DNA of 46,606 bases from an uncultured Pseudomonadota bacterium (GTDB lineage Bacteria > Pseudomonadota > Gammaproteobacteria > Burkholderiales > Burkholderiaceae). The DNA lies in NCBI GenBank assembly GCA_946480245.1, contig CAMLIZ010000012.1:1-46606 (forward strand), read 5' to 3'. The translations under genes were made by a program, and so were the position numbers. Numbering within the stretch: the first letter of the stretch is position 1; each line of letters begins with the position of its first letter. The notes beneath the pieces were generated by a model, which was not told the origin of the DNA, searched no databases, and saw only the letters and a list, made by a program, of their open reading frames with translations. Positions 31,285-40,676 of this stretch are shown one piece after another.

Positions 31285-32136
31285 ATGGTCAAGCAAGACG
31301 TCACCCCCGAACTGCGCCAGTGGATCATTTCGCAGGCGCAGGCCGGTTGCCAACCCGAAGCCGTGCTGCAGGCGATGCGCAGCGCCGGATGGGACGAGGA
31401 CATCGCGATCCAGGCACTGGAAGACACGCTGCGCGATCACCTCGCCGAACACGCCCGGCAGAACAACCTGCCGCCACCGTCTCTGACCCCGGAGCCTGAC
31501 CTGCGCGACAGCCCGGGCAGCGTGTGGGCCGGCGACCGCGAGGTGAAGATCGTGATGACGATGCGCAACCCGCGCGTCGTCGTGTTCGGCGGCCTGCTGT
31601 CGGAGCAGGAGTGCGATGAGCTGGTCGCGCTGTCGCGTCCGCGCCTTGCGCGCTCGGAAACGGTGGACAACGCCACCGGCGGCAGCGAGGTGAACGAGGC
31701 GCGCACCAGCCAGGGCATGTTCTTCCAGCGCGGCGAAACCCCGCTGTGCCAGCGCATCGAAGCGCGCATTGCGGCGCTGGTGAACTGGCCGCTGGAAAAC
31801 GGCGAGGGCCTGCAGATCCTGCGCTACGGACCGGGCGCCGAATACCGGCCGCACCACGACTACTTCGATCCGGCGCAGCCGGGCAGCCCCACGATCCTCA
31901 AGCGCGGCGGCCAGCGCGTGGGCACGGTCGTGATGTACCTCAACGCGCCGGCCAAGGGTGGCGGCACCGTGTTCCCCGACGTGCACCTCGAGGTGGCGCC
32001 GGTCAAGGGCAATGCGGTGTTCTTCAGCTATGACCGCCCGCACCCGATGACGCGCACCCTGCATGGCGGCTCGCCGGTGGTCGAAGGCGAGAAGTGGGTC
32101 GCCACCAAGTGGCTGCGCGAGGGCCGGTTTGAATGA
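31285..32136 (+). CDS. 2-oxoglutarate/Fe(II) dioxygenase, prolyl-4-hydroxylase type
   Basis: 283 residues. Residues 1-55 form a three-helix UBA-like domain (LRQWIISQAQAGCQPEAVLQ and MRSAGWDEDIAIQALEDTLR). The catalytic double-stranded beta-helix covers 95-280. Iron ligands are H190 and D192 (RPHHDYFDP) and H260 (TLHGGSPV); K270 should hold 2-oxoglutarate. The proximal and distal residues match bacterial P4H-like proteins that hydroxylate protein prolines, such as in EF-Tu. The acceptor here is unknown. It overlaps the CoA-transferase start by 8 bases. Confidence 0.92.
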   Translation: MVKQDVTPELRQWIISQAQAGCQPEAVLQAMRSAGWDEDIAIQALEDTLRDHLAEHARQNNLPPPSLTPEPDLRDSPGSVWAGDREVKIVMTMRNPRVVVFGGLLSEQECDELVALSRPRLARSETVDNATGGSEVNEARTSQGMFFQRGETPLCQRIEARIAALVNWPLENGEGLQILRYGPGAEYRPHHDYFDPAQPGSPTILKRGGQRVGTVVMYLNAPAKGGGTVFPDVHLEVAPVKGNAVFFSYDRPHPMTRTLHGGSPVVEGEKWVATKWLREGRFE

Positions 32137-33175
32137 TGCCCTCGCGTCGCACGCGCAGGCTGACGAGCCGCCGCTCGCCGGCCTGAAGATCGTCGATCTC
32201 ACGCGCCTGCTGCCGGGCCCGCTGGCCACGCGCCAGCTGGTGCGCTGGGGCGCCGAAGTGTGGAAGGTCGAGGACCCGGACAGCGGCGACGGCACGCGCC
32301 ACATGCTGCTGTCCGCCGAGGATCGGGCCCATGACCGCGAGAGCGGCCTGTTCGAGCACCTGAACCGCGGCAAGCGGCTGCACCGCCTCGATTTGCGCAC
32401 CGCCGACGGCCGCGCCGCACTACTGGCGATGGTGCGCGATGCCGACGCGCTGATCGAGGGCTTCCGCCCCGGCGTGATGGATCGGCTCGGCCTGGGCTGG
32501 CCGGTGCTGCAGGCGGCCAATCCGCGGCTGGTGATGTGTGCCATCACCGGCTACGGGCAACATGGCCCGTATGCCGAGCGCGCGGGGCACGACATCAACT
32601 ACATCGCGCTGGCCGGCGTGCTGGGCCAGATCGGCCCGCTCGACGGCGACCCGGTGCTGCCGAACTTCCAGATCGCCGACCTGATGGGCGGCACGCAGGC
32701 TGCGCTGGCCGGCCTGCTGGCGGCATTGATCGGCGCGCAGCGCACCGGGCGCGGGCGCTTCGTGGACATCGCGATGACTCAGCAGGTGTGGGAGCACCAC
32801 GTGATCGCGCGCTTCGAGGCGCGCGCGCTGGGCGCGCCCACGCGCGCCGGCCGCGGCCTGCTCTCCGGTGGCAGCCCTTGCTACAACGTCTACCGCACCG
32901 CCGATGGCCGGCACCTGGCGGTGGGCGCGCTGGAGCTGAAGTTCTGGGCCAAGCTGTGCCAGGTGGTGGGCCGCCCCGAATGGGCCGAACGCCACTGGTC
33001 GCTCGGCCAGCGCCCCGCCGGCCCCGACGCACTGGCGCTGCGCGACCAGCTGGCCGCGGTGATCGCCAGCCAGCCGCTGGCGCACTGGGTGCCGCTGTTC
33101 GACGCGGCCGACTGCTGCGTCACGCCGGTGCTGCGGCCCGACGAGGTGCCGGACTGGGTGCGCGGCGAAGCCTGA
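32129..33175 (+). CDS. CaiB/BaiF family CoA-transferase
   Basis: 348 residues from a proposed TTG start at 32129, overlapping the dioxygenase stop. Recognisable blocks are LAGLKIVDLTRLLPGPLATR, WGAEVWKVEDPDSGDGTRHM, FEHLNRGKRLHRLDLR and MCAITGYGQHGPYAERAGHD, with the conserved aspartate region GHDINYIALAGVLGQIG. These type III enzymes move CoA between acids, often in carnitine, racemase or aromatic pathways; alpha-methylacyl-CoA racemases are close relatives. The start is uncertain because no ATG fits. Its C-terminus is shorter than the typical 390-400 residues. Confidence 0.85.
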   Translation: MNDALASHAQADEPPLAGLKIVDLTRLLPGPLATRQLVRWGAEVWKVEDPDSGDGTRHMLLSAEDRAHDRESGLFEHLNRGKRLHRLDLRTADGRAALLAMVRDADALIEGFRPGVMDRLGLGWPVLQAANPRLVMCAITGYGQHGPYAERAGHDINYIALAGVLGQIGPLDGDPVLPNFQIADLMGGTQAALAGLLAALIGAQRTGRGRFVDIAMTQQVWEHHVIARFEARALGAPTRAGRGLLSGGSPCYNVYRTADGRHLAVGALELKFWAKLCQVVGRPEWAERHWSLGQRPAGPDALALRDQLAAVIASQPLAHWVPLFDAADCCVTPVLRPDEVPDWVRGEA

Positions 33176-33181
33176 GCAGGT

Positions 33182-36100
33182 TCAGCCCGTCTCCTGCGTG
33201 CCGAACAGCACGTCGATCGCGTCGATGAAGGCCTTGAAGTCCAGCGGCTTGGTCCAGTAGTCGGCAAAGCCGGCCTTCAGTGCGCGCTCGATGTCCTGCG
33301 GCATCGCATTGGCCGACAGCGCAATGCACGGGATGTGCGCGGTGCGCGGATCCTCGCGCAGCCGGCGCCGCACCTCGTGGCCGTCGATGCCGGGCAGCTG
33401 CATGTCCACCAGGATCAGGTCGGGCCGCAACTGCGCGGCGCGCACCACGCCGCTCTCGCCGTCGGCCGCCACCTCCAGCTGCAGGCCGGCGCGCGTGGCC
33501 ACCAGCTCGCTGACGATCAGCACGTTGACCGGGTTGTCCTCGATGTAGAGCAGCCGGCCGCTGCGCTGCACGCGCGGTGCCGGCAGACGCTCGCTCCCGG
33601 CGGTGGAGGCGGGCAGGGTGGCGGGCAGCTGCGCCGGGTCGAGCGCGGCGCGCGGCACCCGCACCTCGAACACGCTGCCCTGGCCGGCGATGCTGCTCAC
33701 CTGCACGCTGCCGTGCATGTGTTCCGCCAGCGCCTTCACGATCGCCAGCCCGATGCCGGTGCCTTCGATGCCTTCGCGCTCCAGCCCGAGGCGGTTGAAC
33801 GGCTCGAACGCGTGCCGCAGCTGCTGCGGTGTCATGCCGCGCCCGGTGTCGGCCACGCTGAGGCTCACCGTGTCGCCGTCGCTGGTGTCGGCGGCCGACA
33901 CCGTGACGCTGCCACCGGGCCGGTTGTACTTGATCGCGTTCGACAGCAGGTTCAGCAGCACCTGGCGCAATCGCGTGGCGTCGGCCCGCGCCACGCCGCC
34001 CAGAGCACCAGTGCGCAGCCGCACGCCGTACTCCTGCGCCATGCGCTCCACGAGCGGCAGCGTCTCGACGACCAGCGCCGCCAGCGACACCGGGGCGGCG
34101 TCGATGCGCAGCTTGCCGCTGTCCAGGCTGGAGAGTTCGAGCACGTCGTTGATCAGCGACAGCAGGTGCTGCCCGGCCGCGCGAATGTGCCCCAGCCGCA
34201 GCTTCAGCACTGCGGGCTCCACGGAATCGGCCTCGCCGATCAGCAGCTGCGTGAAGCCGAGCACGGCGTTCAGCGGCGTGCGCAGCTCATGGCTCATGCG
34301 CGCGAGGAACTGGCTCTTGGCCTGGCTTTCGCGCAGCGCCACCGCCTTTTCCTGGCGCGCCAGCTCGGCGTTCTTGCTGTCGGTGATGTCCCAGTTGACG
34401 CCGATGCGGCGCAGCGGCCGGCCCTGTTCGTCGAGCAGCGTGGTCGAGCGCGAGGCCAGCCAGCGCCAGTTGCCGTCGGGCAGGCGCACGCGGAACTCGT
34501 AGGTGGCCGGGCGGTTGCGCGCCAGCGCCTCACGCAGCGCGCGGTCGACCACGTCGCGGTCGTCCGGGTGCAGCAGCGCCATGCGTGCGTCGGCCGACAG
34601 CGGCTCGGGCTGCGGCGGCAGGCCGCGCAGCACGAACATCTGCTCGTCCCAGTAGGCGCGGCCGTCGCGCAGGTCGAGCTCCCAGGTGCCCATGCCCACG
34701 CCGCGCGCGGCCAGCAGCGAGCGCTCGCCGGCATGGCGCAGCGCGTCGAGCGCGGCGTGCTGGTCGGTCACGTCCACCGTCACGCCGAACACATAGCGGC
34801 CTTCGCTGTGCGGATCGATGTCGCAGCGGTTGACCAGCCAGCGCACGGTGCCGTCGGGCCAGCGCGTGCGGTACTCCAGCTCCAGCAGGCCGCTGCCGGC
34901 CTTCAGCCAGCCCACCGCCGTGCGGCGCACGCGCTCCACATCGTCCGGATGCACGCAGCATTCCATCCAGTCCGCGAACGTGCGCGGCGCCTGCGCGTGC
35001 GGCAGGCCGAACAGCTGCAGCGTCTGCGAGTTCCACTCCATCGCGCCGGTGGGCACGTCGACCGTCCACAGGCCGATGTGCGCCACCCGCGCGGCCGTCT
35101 CCAGCCGACGCGCCAGCTCCTCGGCCTGGCGCCGGCCCTCCACCTGCTCGGTGAGGTCGAGCGCGACGCCGAGAAAGGCCACCGGCTTGCCGGTGACGTC
35201 GCGCTGCACGACGCGGCGGTTCAGCAGGTAGCGCCAGCTGCCGTCGCTGCGGCGGTAGCGCGCCTCCATGTCGGTCGGCCGGTCCGTGGACAGTGCGCGC
35301 TGCGCCGACGCCACCACGGTGGCCACGTCCTCCGGGTGGATCAGCGCGCGCACTTCGTCCAGCGCGAGCCCTTGCGGCCGCGGCGGCATGTCGAGGATCT
35401 CCCAGGCGCGGGCGTTGTAGTAGATGCGGTCGGCGGCGAGGTCGTGACGCCAGATCGCGATGTCGGCCAGCTCCACCGCCATGTTGAAGTGCTCGTGTGC
35501 GTCGCTGGCGGAGCGCGCGAGCTCGAACACTTCGGTGTCGTCCATCATGATGCCGACGGCGCGTGCCGGCCGGCCGTCGGGGCCCGCGATCACCTCCCAC
35601 TGCGAATGCAGCAGGCGCACGCTGCCGTCGGCACGCACCACGCGAAAGCGCTGCGAGTAGCTGCCGGGCTGCTGCATCGACTTGCGCACCGCGTCAGCGG
35701 CGTTGTCCTGCGGATGCAGGAAGCGCGCGGCCTCCTCGAAGGCCGGCGTCGGGCCGCCGGGCGGCAGGCCCCAGAAGCGGAACACGTGGCGGTCCCAGCG
35801 GCCCTGGCCGGTGGCGACGTCGCGCTCCCACACGCCGATGCGGCCGTACTCCTGCGCCATGTCCAGCAGCTCGCCCAGGCGAACGCGCTCGCGGCGTTCG
35901 TGCTGCAGGGGCGTGAGATCCTCGATCGCGATGGCCAGTCCCTGCGCCGGCTCGCTCAGCACCGCCGGTACGGCGCTCAGCCGCAGCCGGCGTGGGCCGC
36001 CGGCGGAGCGGGCATCGCATTCGAGCGGGGCGTGGTGCGCTTGCAGCCAGCCCTGCAGCAGCCCGGGCGCGATGCCCAGCGCCTCTGCGAGCGGCCGGCC

Positions 36101-36253
36101 TGCGGCGCCATTGCCGGCCAGCCCTTCGAAGGCCGGGTTGCCCCAGCGCACGTGGCCGTCGGCGTCGGCCAGTGCCAGCGCGCAGGGCGACAGCGCGGCC
36201 AGCACCGCCAGCGGCGGCGCCGCGTCCTCAGCGGCGAGCTCGGTGGCGGGCAT
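33182..36253 (-). CDS. Multi-PAS hybrid sensor histidine kinase
   Basis: 1023 residues, no membrane segment, so a cytosolic sensor. An N-terminal PAS (about 15-115) is followed by four PAS/PAC repeats (about 130-245, 250-375, 380-500 and 505-640). The HisKA box SHELRTPLNAVLGF contains phosphorylated H655. The HATPase follows (N box LLNLLSNAIKYNRP, G1 VADTGRGM, G2 GTGIGLAIV). A receiver domain ends the chain, with phospho-acceptor D950 in ILVDMQLPG and the lysine in YWTKPL. Hybrid kinases need a further phosphotransfer partner, not seen here. It follows the GGDEF gene by 12 bases in one operon. Confidence 0.94.
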   Translation of the reverse strand: MPATELAAEDAAPPLAVLAALSPCALALADADGHVRWGNPAFEGLAGNGAAGRPLAEALGIAPGLLQGWLQAHHAPLECDARSAGGPRRLRLSAVPAVLSEPAQGLAIAIEDLTPLQHERRERVRLGELLDMAQEYGRIGVWERDVATGQGRWDRHVFRFWGLPPGGPTPAFEEAARFLHPQDNAADAVRKSMQQPGSYSQRFRVVRADGSVRLLHSQWEVIAGPDGRPARAVGIMMDDTEVFELARSASDAHEHFNMAVELADIAIWRHDLAADRIYYNARAWEILDMPPRPQGLALDEVRALIHPEDVATVVASAQRALSTDRPTDMEARYRRSDGSWRYLLNRRVVQRDVTGKPVAFLGVALDLTEQVEGRRQAEELARRLETAARVAHIGLWTVDVPTGAMEWNSQTLQLFGLPHAQAPRTFADWMECCVHPDDVERVRRTAVGWLKAGSGLLELEYRTRWPDGTVRWLVNRCDIDPHSEGRYVFGVTVDVTDQHAALDALRHAGERSLLAARGVGMGTWELDLRDGRAYWDEQMFVLRGLPPQPEPLSADARMALLHPDDRDVVDRALREALARNRPATYEFRVRLPDGNWRWLASRSTTLLDEQGRPLRRIGVNWDITDSKNAELARQEKAVALRESQAKSQFLARMSHELRTPLNAVLGFTQLLIGEADSVEPAVLKLRLGHIRAAGQHLLSLINDVLELSSLDSGKLRIDAAPVSLAALVVETLPLVERMAQEYGVRLRTGALGGVARADATRLRQVLLNLLSNAIKYNRPGGSVTVSAADTSDGDTVSLSVADTGRGMTPQQLRHAFEPFNRLGLEREGIEGTGIGLAIVKALAEHMHGSVQVSSIAGQGSVFEVRVPRAALDPAQLPATLPASTAGSERLPAPRVQRSGRLLYIEDNPVNVLIVSELVATRAGLQLEVAADGESGVVRAAQLRPDLILVDMQLPGIDGHEVRRRLREDPRTAHIPCIALSANAMPQDIERALKAGFADYWTKPLDFKAFIDAIDVLFGTQETG

Positions 36254-36265
36254 GGCGGCTGTGCG

Positions 36266-38140
36266 TCAGGCAGCCTGCGCGAACACGCGATTGCGCCCGG
36301 CGGCCTTGGCCCGGTACAGCGCCTCGTCGGCGCGATGCAGCATCGCGCCCACGTCGTCACCGGGGCGCGACACCGCGATGCCCAGGCTGGCGGTCATGTG
36401 GCGCCGGCCGGCGAACCAGCGCGTGGCGTCGAGCCCCTGCACGCGTTCGCGGATGGCTTCGGCGGTGGCCAGGGCCTCGGCCTCGTCGCAGTCCGGCAGC
36501 ACCGCCACGAACTCCTCGCCGCCCAGGCGGCCGAGGCAGGCGCTTGGCGGCACGGCGTCGCGCAGCACGCCGCTCACGGCCTTGAGCAGCTCGTCGCCCA
36601 CCGGATGGCCGTAGTCGTCGTTGACCGACTTGAAGTGGTCGAGGTCGACCAGCGCCAGCGCGCAGGGCCGCGCGCCGGCGGTCGCCAGCAAGGCCTGCAG
36701 CCGGCCCAGCACGTCGCGCCGGTTCGGCAGGCCGGTGAGCTCGTCGGTGAGCGCCAGCCGCTGCATGGCGCGCGCACTGCGCCGCAGGTGCAGCGCCAGC
36801 GCGGCCAGTGCCAGCACGAGCGCACCGGCCAGGCCGATCGCCACCGCCTGCAGCCGGCCGGCGCGATGCGCCTGCGCCAGCGCGTTCTCGGTGGCCGCCT
36901 TCTCGCGCAGCAGCAGCGCGTTTTCGCGTTCGGTGGCCGCGGTATCGAACTCCACCTTGAGCGTCGCGAAGCGCTGGTCGAGCTGGCTGCGCAGCCAGCG
37001 CTCCTGCGCCTGCGCGTAATCGCGCTGGCGCTCGTAGGCGAGCTTCCAGTCGCCGGTGGCCGCGCGCAGGTCGGCCAGCGCCTGCAGCGTGGCCACGGTC
37101 TCCTGCAGCGAATCGACCTTCTGGAACACGGCCAGCGCCTGCTGCAAGGCAGGCAGCGCCTCCGTGGGCCGGCCGAGCTGGCGCAGCGCCACGCCGCGCT
37201 GCAGCAGGATCTGCGCGTGCAGGCGCTCGTCGGGCGAGCGCTGCTGCAGCAGGTCGGCCAGCTGCAGCAGGCCCAGGGCCTGGTCCGGCTGCTGGCGCGC
37301 GTTGTGCACGCTGGCCAGGCCGCGCAATGCGTAGGCCTCGCCGCGCGGGTACTCGATGGCGCGGCTGATGTCGAGCGCCTGCTCGAACGCGCCGCGCGCC
37401 TTGTCCCACTGGTGCAGCGCCTCGTACACGCGGCCCAGGTTGTGTTCGGTGACCACGATCTCGCGCTTGGCGGCGCCGTCGGCGCGCAGCGACTGCAGCG
37501 TCTGCTCGTAGTAGCGGCGCGCCTGCTCATGGTCGCCCATGCGGTTGTAGAGGATCGCGATGCCGTTCAGCGCGGTGCCCGCGCGCGCCGGCAGGCCGAG
37601 CTGCTCGTACAGCTTGAGGCCGCGCCGCAGATCGGCCAGGCCGAGCGCGTAATCGCCCTGAACGCCGCGCACATAGCCGCGCTCGTACAAGGCATTGGCC
37701 AGCTGCTCGTCGTCGCCATGGCGCTCGGCGCTGTGCACGGCCTGCTCGAACAGCTCGGCGGCGCGTGCGTAGTTGCCCGCGTTCTCCTCCAGGTCGCCCT
37801 CGCAGGCGACCAGCGCGGCCTCCAGCCCCTGGCGCGTGGCCTGGGGCAGCCGCAGGCGGGCCTGCGCGATCTGCTCGCGCGCGCGCGCCGCGTCGTGTTC
37901 GGCGAAGTAGTCGCACAGCTGCACGCGGGCACGCACCTCGAGGTCGGCGTCGGGCCGGGTGGCCAGCACCTGCAGCGCCTGCTCGGCCAGGCGCCGGCTC
38001 TGCTCGGGATCGCTGAGCATCGCGGCGGTGCTGGCCTGCACCAGCGCTTGCGCCGGATGCGCGGCCGGCGCGTCGGCGGCCCAGCCCGCCGGGGCGGCGA
38101 CGCAGAGCAGCAGGGCAGGCAGGCGGAGCGTTGGTGACAC
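36266..38140 (-). CDS. TPR-sensor diguanylate cyclase
   Basis: 624 residues with a type I-like signal (RLPALLLCVAAPAGWA). Residues about 30-410 form a periplasmic TPR array (LANALYERGYVRGVQGDYAL, YEQLGLPARAGTALNGIAIL, REIVVTEHNLGRVYEALHQW and more). A single membrane helix near 425-445 (LQAVAIGLAGALVLALAALA) leads to a cytosolic GGDEF domain with GGEEF at 540-544, so c-di-GMP synthesis is likely. The RxxD inhibitory site 5 residues before GGEEF is not visible, which suggests no product inhibition there. The membrane-anchored cyclase and cytosolic hybrid kinase share one transcript. Confidence 0.92.
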   Translation of the reverse strand: MSPTLRLPALLLCVAAPAGWAADAPAAHPAQALVQASTAAMLSDPEQSRRLAEQALQVLATRPDADLEVRARVQLCDYFAEHDAARAREQIAQARLRLPQATRQGLEAALVACEGDLEENAGNYARAAELFEQAVHSAERHGDDEQLANALYERGYVRGVQGDYALGLADLRRGLKLYEQLGLPARAGTALNGIAILYNRMGDHEQARRYYEQTLQSLRADGAAKREIVVTEHNLGRVYEALHQWDKARGAFEQALDISRAIEYPRGEAYALRGLASVHNARQQPDQALGLLQLADLLQQRSPDERLHAQILLQRGVALRQLGRPTEALPALQQALAVFQKVDSLQETVATLQALADLRAATGDWKLAYERQRDYAQAQERWLRSQLDQRFATLKVEFDTAATERENALLLREKAATENALAQAHRAGRLQAVAIGLAGALVLALAALALHLRRSARAMQRLALTDELTGLPNRRDVLGRLQALLATAGARPCALALVDLDHFKSVNDDYGHPVGDELLKAVSGVLRDAVPPSACLGRLGGEEFVAVLPDCDEAEALATAEAIRERVQGLDATRWFAGRRHMTASLGIAVSRPGDDVGAMLHRADEALYRAKAAGRNRVFAQAA

Positions 38141-38238
38141 GACAGGCGGGACGCGGCAAAGCCGCTATTGTCGCCGCGCAGGCGCTGGGTGGGCGCCGGG
38201 CGCCGCTATGCTGTGCAGTTTTGCAGCCTCCTGCTCCC

Positions 38239-39909
38239 ATGCCTTCTGCTTCCTCGCAACGCCGGCCGTCGACTCGCTGGTGGCTCCTGCGGCCCGAGTG
38301 GCGGCTGGAGACGCTGGCGCTGGCTGCCAGCCTGTTCTTCGCGCTCTTCTGCAACGGCTCGCTGTGGAGCGCGCTGCTGAGCGGCCGTACGTGGAGCGAC
38401 CCGGGCACCTGGGGTTTCGCCGCCGCCTGCTTCGTGGCGCTGGTGGGGCTGCAATGGCTGCTGCTGCTCGTGCTGCTGCTGGTGCCCGTGCTCGCCAAGC
38501 CGGTGCTCGGCCTGCTCGTGGTGGCCACGGCCTTCGCCGTGTACTACATGGGCCGCTACAACGTCTATCTCGACCCCACGATGCTGCGCAACGTGGTGCG
38601 CACAGACGCCAAGGAGGCGGGCGAGCTGCTCGGCTGGCGCCTGCTGCCGGCGCTGCTGCTGTATGCGGGCGTGCCGTTGCTGCTGATGTCGCGCGTGCGG
38701 GTGCATCGCGGCCGCCTGGTGCCGGCACTGGTGTATCGCGTGCTGGCGCTGCTGCTCGCGCTGCTGATGAGCGCCGGCGCGATCTGGCTGCAGTTCCAGA
38801 CGCTGTCGTCGCTGATGCGCAACCACAAGGAGGTGCGCTACCTCGTCACGCCGGGCAATTACCTGGTTTCGCTGGCCAGCGTGCTGGGCGAGGACACGCG
38901 CGCGGTGGCCGAGCCGCGCCTGCTGATCGGCACGGACGCCGCGCTCGGCGCGCACTGGCAGCCCGGCGCCCGGCCCACGCTGGTGGTGTTGGTGGTGGGC
39001 GAGACCGCGCGCGCGGCCAACTGGGGGCTGGACGGCTATGCGCGGCAGACCACGCCGCAGCTGGCGGCGTTGCCCGGCGTCATCAACTTCCCGCAGGTCA
39101 CCAGCTGCGGCACCAACACCGAGACCTCGGTGCCCTGCATGTTCTCGCCCTGGGGCCGCCGCCATTACGACGAGGCGCGCATCCGCGGCAGCCAGTCGCT
39201 GCTGCACGTGCTGCAGCACGCCGGCGCGGGCGTGCTGTGGCGCGACAACCAGTCGGGTTGCAAGGGCGTGTGCGACGGCCTGCCGCAGCAGGTGATGAAC
39301 GCGGGCGACGCCCCCGGGCTGTGCGACGGCGAGCGCTGCCTGGACGAGATCCTGCTGCAGGGCCTGGACGCACGCCTGCAGCAGCCCGCGCCGGGCCCGC
39401 AGCTGCTGGTGCTGCACCAGCTTGGCAACCATGGCCCGGCCTACTACAAGCGCTACCCGCCGGCGTTCCGCCGCTTCACGCCCACCTGCGACACGGCCGA
39501 ACTGCGCGAGTGCAGCCAGGAGCAGATCGTCAATGCCTACGACAACGCGCTGCTGTACACCGACCACGTGCTGGCGCAGCTGATCGGCCTGCTCAAGGCG
39601 CACGAGGCGCAAGTGGACAGCGTGCTGATCTACGTGTCCGACCACGGCGAATCGCTGGGCGAGAACAACCTGTACCTGCATGGCCTGCCGTACGCCATTG
39701 CGCCCGACATGCAGACGCATGTGCCGATGGTCATGTGGCTGTCGCCCGGCTATGCGCGCGACTTCAAGCTCAACGTCGATTGCCTGCGCAAGCGGGCGCA
39801 GCAGCCGGCCTCGCACGACAACCTGTTCCACACCACGCTCGGCCTGCTCGACGTACGCACCCGGTTGTACGAGCCGGAGATGGACCTCACCGCCGCCTGC
39901 CGGCACTGA
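38239..39909 (+). CDS. Phosphoethanolamine transferase, EptA-like
   Basis: 556 residues from ATG 38239. Five membrane segments fill residues about 20-175. The periplasmic alkaline-phosphatase-fold domain follows, with metal-binding VVGETARAANWGLDGY, the nucleophile region SCGTNTETSVPCMFSPW (candidate T292) and SDHGESLGENNLYLHGLPY. These enzymes move phosphoethanolamine from phosphatidylethanolamine to lipid A and can confer cationic peptide resistance. EptA, EptB and OpgE are close alternatives. The stop is 14 bases before the 2OG-dioxygenase start. No PmrAB-type regulator is adjacent. Confidence 0.93.
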   Translation: MPSASSQRRPSTRWWLLRPEWRLETLALAASLFFALFCNGSLWSALLSGRTWSDPGTWGFAAACFVALVGLQWLLLLVLLLVPVLAKPVLGLLVVATAFAVYYMGRYNVYLDPTMLRNVVRTDAKEAGELLGWRLLPALLLYAGVPLLLMSRVRVHRGRLVPALVYRVLALLLALLMSAGAIWLQFQTLSSLMRNHKEVRYLVTPGNYLVSLASVLGEDTRAVAEPRLLIGTDAALGAHWQPGARPTLVVLVVGETARAANWGLDGYARQTTPQLAALPGVINFPQVTSCGTNTETSVPCMFSPWGRRHYDEARIRGSQSLLHVLQHAGAGVLWRDNQSGCKGVCDGLPQQVMNAGDAPGLCDGERCLDEILLQGLDARLQQPAPGPQLLVLHQLGNHGPAYYKRYPPAFRRFTPTCDTAELRECSQEQIVNAYDNALLYTDHVLAQLIGLLKAHEAQVDSVLIYVSDHGESLGENNLYLHGLPYAIAPDMQTHVPMVMWLSPGYARDFKLNVDCLRKRAQQPASHDNLFHTTLGLLDVRTRLYEPEMDLTAACRH

Positions 39910-39923
39910 CCTTCGGCCCTGCC

Positions 39924-40664
39924 ATGCCCCAACTGCTGCCTCCTCCGATCTGTGCGCCTGACGGCGCCGATGCGCAACTGCGCGAACGCGGCTACGCGGT
40001 GCTCGATGCAGACGGCCTGTGCACGCTGCTCGAGCAGCCGCGCAGCGCGCTGGATGCGCTGCGACCGTTCTGGCAGGCCCTGCCGCCGGATGCGCACCTG
40101 AAGGATGGCGGCCGCTATCGGCGCCGCCGCCATTCCTGCTTCGTGGTGCAGGGCGGGCAAGTGACGCAGGTGCCGCATCGCGTGCACTGGCAGCCGCTGG
40201 AATACAACGCGCTGCACGGCGGCATCGAGCGCTGGTTCGAGCCGATGGAGCCGGCCATGCTGGCGCTGCCCGCGTGGCCGCGGCTGCTGCAGGTGCTGGC
40301 CGAGCGTGCCTCGGCGCTCAAGGGCGAGCAGCCCTGGTACGTGGAGGCGCATCCGTTTCGCATCGACACCACCGACGGCATCGGCCGGCCCACGCCCGAG
40401 GGCGCGCATCGCGACGGCGTCGACCTGGTGGCCGTGCTGCTGGTGGAGCGCCACCATGTGAAGGGCGGCGAGTCGCGCGTGTTCGATGCCGACGGCCCGC
40501 AGGGCCTGCGCTTCACGATGAGCGCGCCGTGGACCACGCTGCTCCTCGACGACGCGCGCGTGATCCACGAGACCACGCCGATCCAGCCCGACGGCGACGC
40601 GCCGCATCGCGACACGCTGGTGATCACCTTGCGTGCAGGCGGCTTCCAGGGCGACGACCGCTGA
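39924..40664 (+). CDS. 2OG-Fe dioxygenase family protein (BsmA/isoleucine-dioxygenase-like)
   Basis: 246 residues, ATG 39924. Conserved features of the 2OG-Fe_dioxy family include RYRRRRHSCFVVQGG, WYVEAHPFRIDTTDG and the iron site AHRDGVDLVAVLLVERHHV, with a second histidine in VIHETTPI and an arginine in RDTLVITLR. Known members hydroxylate free L-isoleucine or related amino acids; others are annotated as biofilm stress proteins. The substrate is open. It lies 14 bases after the EptA-like gene, so the two are likely co-expressed. Confidence 0.9.
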   Translation: MPQLLPPPICAPDGADAQLRERGYAVLDADGLCTLLEQPRSALDALRPFWQALPPDAHLKDGGRYRRRRHSCFVVQGGQVTQVPHRVHWQPLEYNALHGGIERWFEPMEPAMLALPAWPRLLQVLAERASALKGEQPWYVEAHPFRIDTTDGIGRPTPEGAHRDGVDLVAVLLVERHHVKGGESRVFDADGPQGLRFTMSAPWTTLLLDDARVIHETTPIQPDGDAPHRDTLVITLRAGGFQGDDR

Positions 40665-40676
40665 GGCGGCGCGCGG

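Noticed and set aside
33335..38137. A 1600-codon plus-strand open frame across the kinase and GGDEF genes
   Set aside because: The low-complexity A/Q/R/H/V-rich translation and complete overlap with two genes carrying clear catalytic motifs show it is an artefact of GC bias.
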